Source: Halobacterium sp. CBA1126 (GTDB lineage: Archaea; Halobacteriota; Halobacteria; Halobacteriales; Halobacteriaceae). Taken from it: a stretch of 38,711 nucleotides of DNA. Location: contig NZ_WPCF01000011.1 in assembly GCF_009741975.1 (NCBI RefSeq), positions 1 to 38,711 on the forward strand, given 5' to 3'. Position 1 is the stretch's first letter. Every line of letters starts with the position of its first letter. The position numbers were made by a program, and so were the translations under genes. Below are positions 1-7,195 of this stretch, one piece after another. Under the pieces are notes generated by a model. The model searched no databases, was not told the origin of the DNA, and saw only the letters and a list, made by a program, of their open reading frames with translations.

Positions 1-123
1 GTCGGCGGCCGCGACGCTCGTGGAGACGTCGCTGATGGTGGTGTTCGCGCGCTCGGAGAGGTCGGCGACGGGGCAGACCGCGGGCGCGGGGAACTCGACG
101 GTGACCCGAATCCCACCGGACAT
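1..123 (-). CDS. N-terminal fragment of a Bat-like/HTH-10 type regulator (runs off window)
   Basis: An ATG at 123 on the minus strand opens a frame of 41 codons that runs off the left edge without a stop. It starts MSGGIRVTVEF and has a Cys-Pro-Val segment at residues 17-19. This resembles the N-terminus of haloarchaeal bacterio-opsin-activator-like regulators, in which an N-terminal sensor-like domain precedes a C-terminal HTH-10 DNA-binding domain. The DNA-binding part is outside the window, so the family is inferred from a short stretch recalled from memory. It shares the strand of the next gene. Confidence 0.5.
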   Translation of the reverse strand, partial: MSGGIRVTVEFPAPAVCPVADLSERANTTISDVSTSVAAAD

Positions 124-183
124 TACCACGGCGTTGGCCGCGTCCGCACTTGAGCGTGCGGGTCCCGGGAGAAACAGCGCGGG

Positions 184-648
184 TCAGTCGTGGCGGTCGG
201 AGAGCTCGATGTGGCGGCCGCTGACGTTCTCCGCGCGGAGTTCGTACAGCTGGATGTCGAGGTCGGGCTTGGACTCGCCCCAGATCTCGAACAGCGGGCG
301 CTTGGCGTCGCCGTACTGTTCGACGTGCTCGACGGTCATCTCGTCGCGGGGAATCTCGACGAGCGTGCCGGTGACGACGACGCTGCGGTACGTGGGTTCG
401 TCCTCCTCGTAGACGACGAGGCGGGCGTCCGGGTTCGAGGAGAGGAACGCGCGCTTCTCGCTCTCGGGCGTGGAGACCAGGCGGAGGTAGAACTTCCGGT
501 CGTCGGCGTCGTAGCCGTACGAGATGGGGATGGCGTACGGGTCGTCGTCGCGGGCGAGCGAGAGCACGCCCGTCTCGTGGCGGCCGAGGAGCGCGTCCGT
601 GTCCGACCGCGTCATCTCGGTCTGCTTCTCCAGGGCCATCGTAGACAT
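184..648 (-). CDS. Pyridoxamine 5'-phosphate oxidase family flavin-binding protein
   Basis: A 154-aa protein of the FMN-binding split-barrel (PPOX-like) class. The front half reads as the typical barrel, with GVLSLARDDDPYAIPISYGY, then FYLRLVSTPESEKRAFL and a VSVTG-like strand (VVVTGTLVEI). Haloarchaea carry many such small proteins, and most have no proven substrate; flavin, F420 or heme binding are all possible. The start at 648 (MSTMAL) is preferred over the Met at 639 because the TATA-like box at 667-679 lies about 27 bases upstream of 648, as expected for a leaderless transcript. It stands alone as a monocistronic gene. Confidence 0.85.
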   Translation of the reverse strand: MSTMALEKQTEMTRSDTDALLGRHETGVLSLARDDDPYAIPISYGYDADDRKFYLRLVSTPESEKRAFLSSNPDARLVVYEEDEPTYRSVVVTGTLVEIPRDEMTVEHVEQYGDAKRPLFEIWGESKPDLDIQLYELRAENVSGRHIELSDRHD

Positions 649-666
649 GTCGGGCTTGTTCGGCAG

Positions 667-679
667 TATCTTTATACTT
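667..679 (-). promoter_or_regulatory. TATA-like box of the PPOX gene
   Basis: The minus strand reads aagtataaagata. It is AT-rich in a GC-rich setting and centred about 27 bases upstream of the ATG at 648, which is the standard archaeal promoter geometry for a leaderless mRNA. Confidence 0.6.
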
Positions 680-735
680 GCCTATCTGGCGAGCCGAAAA
701 CGGAGCGCCGTGCGAGGAGTCGCGGCCCGTGGTCG

Positions 736-894
736 TCACTCGGGGGCGTCGACGGGGGAGAACGCGTCGGTGGTGACCGAGGCCCCGCAGACGACGCACC
801 CGTTGTCCACGAGGGCGTCCCGCATCGCGGGGTTGACCGCCATCGACTCCCCGCAGCTCGGGCAGACGAAGGTGAACTCCTCACTGGCGCTCAT
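736..894 (-). CDS. Small zinc-ribbon protein, 52 aa
   Basis: A short protein starting MSASEEFTFVCPSCGESM, with two Cys pairs (CPSC and CVVC) about 20 residues apart. These make a one-knuckle zinc ribbon of the CPxCG-related type that is common in haloarchaeal small proteins. A longer frame exists upstream to 945, but the Met at 894 is the better start: an AT-rich box around 922-928 (catttac on the minus strand) lies 28 bases before it, and the extra 17 residues look non-coding. The function is unknown; possibilities are RNA or DNA binding or a protein adaptor. Confidence 0.75.
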   Translation of the reverse strand: MSASEEFTFVCPSCGESMAVNPAMRDALVDNGCVVCGASVTTDAFSPVDAPE

Positions 895-970
895 CGCTAC
901 CTGAGCGTATGCTCGCTCGGGGTAAATGAACCCCCCTGTTTCCAAACGTCTGAGAACAACTCCCGCGGGG

Positions 971-2217
971 TCAGCGGAGCCGGTCGGCGAGCCCCGAGAC
1001 GCTGCGCTTCAGCCGGGAGACGCGCTCGCCGACGACGGGAAGCGACCGCGGGAGTCACTCGAGCGCTCCGGGAGGCTCGCGCGGAGGTGGTGGCGGACGA
1101 CGACCAGCGCCGCCGCGACGACCAGCACGGGGAAGCCCGCCAGCGCGGCCAGCGACAGCGGCTCGACCGACGGCGACACCTGCACGCCGAGGCCGTACGC
1201 GACGTAGACGCAGCCGACGAGCACGGCGACGGTGGCGGCGGCGACGGCGAACCCGAGCCGCCGAGTGCGGGCGGCGAGGTGCGTGCAGAACGCTTCGACC
1301 TTCCCCGCGACGTGCGCGGCGGCGTCGCTCCGGGACTCGGTCGCACCTGCGCGCCGGACTGCGGCGGTCTGTTCGCGCGTGAACGCCGCGAGACCGGGAC
1401 GGGGTGCGACGGCGCCGTGGACGACCACGCCCGCGGCGACGGCGGTGCCGACGGCGACCGCCGCGACGCCCGCGCTGACCGGTTCCGTGAGCACGAGGCG
1501 GTCGCCGCTCGGTGGCCGGAAGACGGCGACGACGGCGAGCGTCGCGGCGAGCAGGAACGCCGCGAGGCCGAGCACGCGCCACGCCACCGCGCGCACGCCG
1601 TCGAGCGCGTCGAGGTGGGCGTCGAGGACGGTCTCCGTGCCGGTGACCGCGGGCGCGCCCGAGTCGACCGGTTCGGGGTCCGGGCGGCGGTCCCCAGGCG
1701 TCCCGCCGGGCGGCACGTCGAACGCGAGCGGGTTCTCGACGGCGTCCTCGACGAGGCGCGCGGGCGTCGTGTACTCCGCGCGGAGGTCGGCGGCGACGCC
1801 CGCCGGAAGCCGGTAGAGGGAGTCGTCGCGGCGCGCGTCGTCCATCCCCAGCGAGAGCAGGGAGACGTGGTCGAGGGCGGGCTGGACGTTCGTCAGCGTG
1901 ACGACGCCCCACTCGCCGGCCGGCGCTGCGAGGTCCGTGTAGCGGGCGACCTCGTCGCTGTCCGCGGTGGTCGCCCACACCTGTCCGACGCAGCGCAGCC
2001 CGAACTCCCGGTGGAAGAACACGTAGTCGCCGCGGTCGAGGTCGGCGAGGACGTCCGTGTCGCGGGTCGCCCACGCGTGCGTGTCGGCGAGACTCCGGAG
2101 GAGGCCCGAGACCGCGGGCGGCGCCGCGGCGGTCGCGTACCCCTCCCCGAAGGCGTCGGTGAGGTCCTCGCTGTTCAGCGAAGCGAGGTAGACGCTGTCG
2201 GCGAAGTCGGCAGGCAT
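971..2217 (-). CDS. Membrane protein with PUA/EVE-like N-terminal domain; C-terminus frameshifted
   Basis: The protein starts at the ATG at 2217 (MPADFADSVYLASLN). Residues about 1-150 hold a soluble domain with DRGDYVFFHREFGLRCVGQV, which resembles the core strand pair of PUA/EVE-like domains. This is followed by two predicted membrane hairpins (about residues 220-283 and 330-385). As read, the frame stops at 1009. One base gained between about 1045 and 1057 would continue it as RSLPVVGERVSRLKRS to a stop at 971, a basic amphipathic tail with strong GC3, so I extend the gene to 971. Function unknown. The start faces aMBF1 across a shared divergent promoter. Confidence 0.65.
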
Positions 2218-2323
2218 ACGGGAGCGCTGACGCCCCGGGTACTTAACTGTCGCCCGCGAGATTTCCCGCGCATTCGGCCGGCAAGCGGGGTATTGAAATG
2301 GTGGCACGTCCATACGGCAGGGT
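2218..2323. promoter_or_regulatory. Divergent promoter region between the membrane protein and aMBF1
   Basis: There are two AT-rich boxes in opposite orientation. The minus strand ttaagta near 2241-2247 lies about 27 bases before the ATG at 2217. The plus strand tattgaaa near 2292-2299 lies about 27 bases before the ATG at 2324. Both genes are therefore probably leaderless. Confidence 0.5.
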
Positions 2324-2818
2324 ATGCCGAAGTATTCGACCGGCGGCGGCAGCGGCGGCGGGGGCGGACAGACCTGCGAGCTCTGCGGGTCGTCCGCCGA
2401 CTCCCTCCGCACGGCGGACGTCGCGGGGGCGGAGCTGACGGTCTGCCCCGACTGCGCGAGCAGCCACGACGAGAGCCCCGACCGGAGTCCCGACGAGGAC
2501 CAGCAGCGCAAGAAGCAGGCCGCACAGAACACGGCCCGGGCGCTCGACCAGGCGACCGGCGACTCCAGCCACTGGGAGGAGAACGGGACCGACTACGACC
2601 GCGACCAGCTCCCGTACCTCGTCTCGGACTACGGCGAGCGCGTCGTCCGCGCGCGACAGGAGGCCGGCCTCCAGCGCGAGGAACTCGCCGAGGAGCTCGA
2701 CATCGAGGAGTCGGACCTGCTGGCGGTCGAACAGGGCCGCGCGACGCAGGCCAACGTCGGCGGCTCCGTGGTCGCGGCGCTGGAGGACCGCCTCGACGTG
2801 GAGCTCAGCGACGAGTAG
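2324..2818 (+). CDS. Multiprotein bridging factor 1 (aMBF1), zinc ribbon plus XRE-type HTH
   Basis: A 164-aa archaeal MBF1. A glycine-rich head is followed by a zinc ribbon (CELCG near residue 18 and CPDC near 41), an acidic linker, and a C-terminal Cro/XRE helix-turn-helix (about 100-160; RQEAGLQREELAEELDIEESD). MBF1 bridges TBP and gene regulators in eukaryotes, and archaeal versions associate with the ribosome and modulate gene expression. Length and domain order match the archaeal family. It is followed by a T-run at 2841-2846 that may end its transcript and also sits where a TATA box for the next gene would lie. Confidence 0.9.
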   Translation: MPKYSTGGGSGGGGGQTCELCGSSADSLRTADVAGAELTVCPDCASSHDESPDRSPDEDQQRKKQAAQNTARALDQATGDSSHWEENGTDYDRDQLPYLVSDYGERVVRARQEAGLQREELAEELDIEESDLLAVEQGRATQANVGGSVVAALEDRLDVELSDE

Positions 2819-2869
2819 CCGCGGCCGGGAATCAGTCATCTTTTTTCAGGCGAGACGCGAACGGGCGGT

Positions 2870-3994
2870 ATGGACCTCTCCGCCGAGCAGCGCCAGATGC
2901 GGGACGCCGTCCGGGAGTTCGCCGCCGAGGAGATTCGCCCGACGGCGGCCGACGCCGACCGCGAGCAGGAGTTCCCGGAGGCCGTCTGGGACGGCCTCGC
3001 GGAGCTCGGCGCGACCGCGATGACCGTCCCGGAGGCGTACGGCGGCCTCGACGTGGACACCCTCACGTACAGCGTCGTCAACGAGGAGGTCGCGTACGGC
3101 TCGCTGGCGGTGGCGACCGCGCTGTCCGTGCACTGCCTGGCCACCTCCTGCGTCGCGGAGTTCGGGAGCGACGACCTCAGAGAAGAGTGGCTGCCCGAGA
3201 TGGCCGACGGCCGGCCGGTGGGCGCGTTCGCGCTCTCGGAGCCCGACGCCGGCTCGAACCCCGCGCAGATGACGACCGAGGCGGTCCGGGACGGCGACGA
3301 GTACGTGCTGAACGGGAAGAAGCAGTGGATCACGAACGGCCAGCGCTCGGGCGTCGCCATCGTGTTCGCGAAGGTCGACGGCGACGACGACGAGATTACG
3401 CAGTTCCTCGTGCCCAAAGACGCGGCGGGCGTCGAGGTCGGGAAGAAGGAGGACAAGCTCGGGCTGCGCGCCAGCGACACCACGAGCCTGCTGTTCGACG
3501 ACTGCCGGATTCCCGCCGACTACCGGCTCACCGAGGAGGGGAAGGGGATGTCGGCGGCGCTGCACATCCTGAACGGCGGCCGCATCGGCATCGCGTCGCA
3601 GGCCGTCGGGCTCGCGCAGGCAGGCCTCGACGCCGCGACCGCGTACGCCGACGAGCGCGAGCAGTTCGACCGGAAGCTCTCCGAGATACAGACCATCCGC
3701 CACAAGCTCGCGGACATGGAGACGCAGACGCAGGCCGCGCGGCTGCTCGCGCGGGACGCCGCCCGGAAGGCCGACGCCGGCGAGGACCACCGCGCCGCCG
3801 CGGCGAAGGCCAAGTACTTCGCCAGCGAGGCCGCCGTCGACGTCACCAACGAGGCCGTCCAGATTCACGGCGGCTACGGCTACACCACGGAGTTCGACGT
3901 CGAGCGGTTCTACCGCGACTCGAAGATCACGACCATCTACGAGGGGACCTCCGAGATCCAGAAGGAGGTCATCGCGCGCGGGCTACTGGACTGA
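2870..3994 (+). CDS. Acyl-CoA dehydrogenase
   Basis: A 374-aa FAD-dependent acyl-CoA dehydrogenase that introduces the alpha-beta double bond in acyl-CoA during fatty-acid or branched-chain amino-acid catabolism. Full-length architecture is visible: an N-terminal helical domain, the ALSEPDAGSNP and KQWITNG signatures of the middle beta domain, and a C-terminal helical domain with QIHGGYGYT. The candidate catalytic Glu is E358 in IYEGTSEIQ. Nothing adjacent gives the chain-length preference; the IYEGTSEIQ pattern is typical of short-chain types. Confidence 0.93.
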   Translation: MDLSAEQRQMRDAVREFAAEEIRPTAADADREQEFPEAVWDGLAELGATAMTVPEAYGGLDVDTLTYSVVNEEVAYGSLAVATALSVHCLATSCVAEFGSDDLREEWLPEMADGRPVGAFALSEPDAGSNPAQMTTEAVRDGDEYVLNGKKQWITNGQRSGVAIVFAKVDGDDDEITQFLVPKDAAGVEVGKKEDKLGLRASDTTSLLFDDCRIPADYRLTEEGKGMSAALHILNGGRIGIASQAVGLAQAGLDAATAYADEREQFDRKLSEIQTIRHKLADMETQTQAARLLARDAARKADAGEDHRAAAAKAKYFASEAAVDVTNEAVQIHGGYGYTTEFDVERFYRDSKITTIYEGTSEIQKEVIARGLLD

Positions 3995-4009
3995 ACGGCC
4001 CCACGACCT

Positions 4010-4321
4010 TTGGGCGAGCGCGCCGACGCCCCGACCGTAAACGACTCCGAAGACTGGGAGCAGGACGTCGTGGAACCGGTGCTGCGGGTGCTCCACCAGG
4101 CGGGCGTCGCCGTCACCGCGGACGTCGTGGCGACGAACCTCGACGCCGTGCTCGACGACGCGCCGTCCGCCGCCGAAGTGGACGCCGCGCTCGCGGAGCT
4201 CGTCGAGGACGACCTCGTGCGGCCGTTCGCGGACGCCGACGGCTACTACGTCATCACGGACCGCGGCAGCGGCCACGTCGGCAACGAGCTCGACGAGGAG
4301 GGGTTCGGGTTCGTCGACTGA
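4010..4321 (+). CDS. Small winged-helix-like protein of unknown function
   Basis: A roughly 100-aa acidic protein with helices and a wing-like end (VVEPVLRVLHQAGVAV, then AALAELVEDDLVRPFADADGY and YVITDRG), a pattern typical of winged-helix domains. No ATG or GTG start is available near the expected N-terminus. The frame can open with TTG at 4010, 16 bases after the acyl-CoA dehydrogenase stop. A start near 4037, where GTA stands, would fit promoter spacing better, so a base error or non-canonical start is possible. The start is uncertain. The family was not recognised. Confidence 0.6.
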   Translation: MGERADAPTVNDSEDWEQDVVEPVLRVLHQAGVAVTADVVATNLDAVLDDAPSAAEVDAALAELVEDDLVRPFADADGYYVITDRGSGHVGNELDEEGFGFVD

Positions 4322-4363
4322 CCCACCGAAGTGCCTAACCGCCGGCGCGTCGAACCCGGAGGC

Positions 4364-4882
4364 GTGACTGACTACGACGCTGTCGTCTACGACCTCGACG
4401 GGACGCTCGTCCGGCTCTCGGTCGACTGGGCGGTCGTCGAGCGGGAGGTCGCCGACCGGCTCCGCGAGGCGGGCGTCGACCCCGGGCCGTACGACATGTG
4501 GGAAATGCTGGACGCCGCCGAGGACGCGGGCGTCGGCGGCGACGTCCACGAGCTCATCGCGAGCTACGAGCGCGACGGCGCGACCCGCGCGGAGCGGCTG
4601 CCCGGCGCGGACGAGCTCGCGGCCCTGGACGTGCCCGCGGCGGTCTGCTCGCTGAACTGCGAGGCCGCGTGCCGCACCGCGCTCGACCGCCACGACCTCC
4701 TCGACTCGTTTCGCGTGGTCGCGGGCCGGGACACGGTGCCGGCACGCAAGCCCGACCCGCGGGCGCTGACGTGGGTGCTGGACGAACTCGGCGTCGCGCC
4801 CGGGGACGCGCTGTTCGTCGGGGACTCCGCCTCGGACGAAGTGACCGCCGAGCGCGCCGGCGCGGCGTTCCGCTGGGCGTAG
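4364..4882 (+). CDS. HAD superfamily phosphatase
   Basis: A 172-aa haloacid-dehalogenase fold hydrolase. Motif I is DLDGT with nucleophile D10 and acid/base D12. Motif II is CSLN after AAV, motif III is the lysine in ARKPDP, and motif IV is GDSASDEVTAE. A small helical cap lies between motifs I and II. This is the phosphoglycolate-phosphatase-like branch; the substrate is unknown. GTG at 4364 is chosen because the product then begins VTDYDAVVYDLDGT as in homologues; the upstream GTG at 4331 would add 11 basic residues unlike the rest. It is convergent with the next gene, with no gap. Confidence 0.85.
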   Translation: MTDYDAVVYDLDGTLVRLSVDWAVVEREVADRLREAGVDPGPYDMWEMLDAAEDAGVGGDVHELIASYERDGATRAERLPGADELAALDVPAAVCSLNCEAACRTALDRHDLLDSFRVVAGRDTVPARKPDPRALTWVLDELGVAPGDALFVGDSASDEVTAERAGAAFRWA

Positions 4883-5146
4883 CTACTCGGCGGCGTTCCG
4901 CCGGGCGTACCAGTACGTCGCCAGCGCCGTGAGCAGCCAGACGACCGCGCCGACGCGCACCGCGAAGGAGACGCGGGACGCCCACGTCGGCAGCGCGTAG
5001 AACAGCGAGAGGGCGACCACCGCGGGCGCGCCGACGACGATGGTGAGCACGAACGTCGTCTGCATCACCCAGCCGTAGTCGACGCCCTCCGGGTCGGTCT
5101 CCTCCTGTAGCTCCGGCACACGCGAGAGCACGGCGGCCCGCGCCAT
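4883..5146 (-). CDS. Small two-TM membrane protein (DUF5822-like)
   Basis: An 87-aa protein with a short acidic N-terminus (ETDPEGVDYGWVMQ) followed by two hydrophobic helices (about residues 28-50 and 59-80) and a short charged tail. The TDPEGVDYGWVM segment matches my recollection of a haloarchaeal family labelled DUF5822; that label should be checked. Function unknown. Its stop directly abuts the stop of the HAD gene, and its start faces panB. Confidence 0.75.
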   Translation of the reverse strand: MARAAVLSRVPELQEETDPEGVDYGWVMQTTFVLTIVVGAPAVVALSLFYALPTWASRVSFAVRVGAVVWLLTALATYWYARRNAAE

Positions 5147-5210
5147 AACTTCCCCGTTGTGCGGCGCCGGTTCGCGTACGTTTATTGCGGCCGCGGCGCG
5201 ACCACGGAGT

Positions 5211-6020
5211 ATGCCGACCGTCCGAGACGTCCGTCGCGCGGGCGAGGAGCCGATTACGATGCTGACCGCGTACGACGCGCCGACCGCCGGCGTGGTCGAC
5301 GACGCGGGCGTCGACGTGATTCTCGTCGGCGACAGCGTCGGGAACGCGCGCCTCGGCTACGACACCACGCTCCCGGTGACCGTCGAGGAGATCGAGAGCG
5401 CGACCGCCGCCGTCGCCCGCGCCACCGAGGACGCGGTCGTCGTCGCGGACATGCCGTTCCTGAGCGTCGGCGTCGACGAGAGCGAGAGCGTCGAGCACTG
5501 CGGCCGGATGCTGAAGGAGGCGGACGCCGACGCCGTGAAACTGGAGTGCGGCCCCCACACCGTCGACCTCACCGAGCGCCTGTCGGACCTCGGGATTCCC
5601 GTAATGGCCCACCTCGGGCTCACGCCCCAGCACGTCAACCGGCTGGGCGGCTACTTCCGGCAGGGCACCGACCAGAGCGCCGCCGAGCGCATCCTCGACC
5701 TCGCGCGCGAGCACGAGGCCGCGGGCGCGTTCTCGCTCGTGCTCGAGCACGTCCCCGCGAACGTCGCCAGCGACGTCACCGACGCGCTCTCCATCCCCAC
5801 CATCGGCATCGGCGCGGGCCCGGACACCGACGGGCAGGTGCTCGTCGTGGACGACGTGACGGGCCTCTCCGAGCGCAGCCCGCCGTTCGCCGAGCAGTTC
5901 GGGGACGTGCGCGGGGAGATGGAGTCGGCGGTAGGGGAGTACGTCGACGCGGTCGAGAGCGGTGACTTCCCGAGCGAGGAGCACAGCCACGTCGAGGACG
6001 ACGTCGACGACCTCTACTAG
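5211..6020 (+). CDS. panB: 3-methyl-2-oxobutanoate hydroxymethyltransferase (ketopantoate hydroxymethyltransferase)
   Basis: PanB makes ketopantoate from 2-oxoisovalerate and methylene-tetrahydrofolate (or a pterin equivalent), the first step of pantothenate/CoA synthesis. The 269-aa protein has the family blocks MLTAYDAP, ILVGDSVGN, VADMPFLS, VKLECG, VMAHLGLTPQ and IGIGAGPDTDGQVLV, all of normal length. The start at 5211 is chosen over an upstream in-frame codon at 5157 because MPTVRDVRR is the conserved N-terminus and an AT-rich box (gtttattgc, 5179-5187) lies about 27 bases before it. Its 3' end overlaps the convergent hydrolase gene by four bases. Confidence 0.95.
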   Translation: MPTVRDVRRAGEEPITMLTAYDAPTAGVVDDAGVDVILVGDSVGNARLGYDTTLPVTVEEIESATAAVARATEDAVVVADMPFLSVGVDESESVEHCGRMLKEADADAVKLECGPHTVDLTERLSDLGIPVMAHLGLTPQHVNRLGGYFRQGTDQSAAERILDLAREHEAAGAFSLVLEHVPANVASDVTDALSIPTIGIGAGPDTDGQVLVVDDVTGLSERSPPFAEQFGDVRGEMESAVGEYVDAVESGDFPSEEHSHVEDDVDDLY

Positions 6021-6801
6021 CGCGCGTTCTCGTCCAGGAACTCGGTGACGGCGTCGTCGAACGCCTCGGGCGCTTCGAGCATCGAGAGGTGGGCGGCGTC
6101 GGGGACGGTCGTCCACGCCCCGTCTTGCACGTGTTCTGCGACGTACTCGTGGTACTGCGGGGGCGTGAGGCGGTCGTACTCGCCCGTGAGCGCGAACGTC
6201 GGCGCCTCGATTTCGCCGAGGCTGTCGCGGACGTCGAAGGTGTGACAGGACAGGAAGTCGCGCTCGACGACCGCCCGGCCCGCCGCGCGCATCGCCGCTT
6301 CGGAGACCTCGCGCTCGCGCTCGCCGGCGTCGTGGAAGAGCATGTCCTCGCGGTGGAGGTACTCGACGGCGCGCGCGAAGCCGCCGTGCTCGCCGGCCAG
6401 CCAGTCGCGGAGTTCGTCCAGCACGGAGAGCTTCGCCCCGGAGCCCGCGAGCACCACGCGTCGGCGTCGAAGCCGCCGAGGACGGCGCGGAGGACGACGG
6501 CGCCGCCGAGGCTGTTCCCCGCGAGCACGCTGGCGTCCACCTCGTCGGCAACCGCTCGCACGTCAGCGACGTACGCGTCGAGGGTCTCGGGGCCGGGTTC
6601 GGCGTCGACGTCGTCGCTGTCGCCGTGGCCGCTGAGGTCGACGGCCGCGACCGGGCGCTCCCCGGAGAGCCGGGCGAGCTGTGCCTTCCAGACGGCGTGC
6701 GTGCCGCCGCTGCCGTGGACGCAGAGCAGCGGCGCGCCGTCGCCCCCGCGGTCCTCGACCCGGTAGGCGGTCGCGCGGCCGTCGTGGGTGACCGTCTGCA
6801 T
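6017..6801 (-). pseudogene. Alpha/beta hydrolase with a one-base frameshift
   Basis: Two overlapping frames together make one complete alpha/beta hydrolase. The N-terminal half starts at the ATG at 6801 and has the oxyanion segment VHGSGG, the SGHGDSDD loop and the nucleophile elbow GNSLGG. The C-terminal half, in another frame, has FALTGEYDRLTPP with the acid and the catalytic His in PDAAHLSM. The switch falls between about 6452 and 6460: one missing base after the codons for FDADA would join it to VLAGSGAKL. Everything else is intact, so sequencing error or very recent mutation are both possible. The substrate is unknown (esterase/lipase-like). Confidence 0.85.
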
Positions 6802-6903
6802 GGTTCCGGCGAGGGCCACCAGCGCCAAAACACCTACGGAGGTGTGAACCGCAATTCTACCTGTCGCGCAGTCGCCGCACCGTCCCCCACCGACCGCCGA
6901 CAA

Positions 6904-6911
6904 CCTTATAA
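6904..6911 (+). promoter_or_regulatory. TATA-like box for the Hsp20-like/cdc48 operon
   Basis: The plus strand reads cttataag within a locally AT-rich leader, about 32 bases before the ATG at 6941. It is the clearest TATA element in the window and serves the two-gene operon downstream. Confidence 0.65.
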
Positions 6912-6940
6912 GTGTCCGACGATAACTTTACGTTAGTCAA

Positions 6941-7195
6941 ATGAATCCGAAATCCTTCACCGAGCAACTCGACGCGCCGGCTCGTCGGTTCGACTACGAC
7001 GACGAGACCGTCCTCGTCGCCGACCTCGGCGTCGACGACGACGCGGTCTCCGTCGACGTCGTCGACGACACCGTCATCGTGGTCGTCGAAACCGGCGACG
7101 ACGAGCCGCGCCAGCACGAGTTCGACGTGCCCGCCGGCGCAGTCTCGAAAGCGCTTATCAACAACGGCGTCGTCACCGTCGAGGTGGAACGATGA
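6941..7195 (+). CDS. Hsp20/alpha-crystallin-like small protein upstream of Cdc48
   Basis: An 84-aa acidic protein with alternating short beta strands ([24 protein letters not shown]) ending in a GVVTVEVE strand, the hallmark last strand of Hsp20/alpha-crystallin and GvpH-like domains. It is shorter than a full Hsp20 and lacks the IxI C-terminal tail. I recall related haloarchaeal proteins under the label DUF7127. Its TGA overlaps the ATG of cdc48 (ATGA), so the two are translationally coupled, which suggests a chaperone or adaptor role with the AAA unfoldase. Confidence 0.75.
   Translation: MNPKSFTEQLDAPARRFDYDDETVLVADLGVDDDAVSVDVVDDTVIVVVETGDDEPRQHEFDVPAGAVSKALINNGVVTVEVER

Noticed and set aside
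190-4338. Very long plus-strand open frame spanning several genes
   Set aside because: It is antisense or out of frame to genes with clear family motifs; the translation is arginine/valine repeat-like, the usual shadow of high-GC coding DNA.
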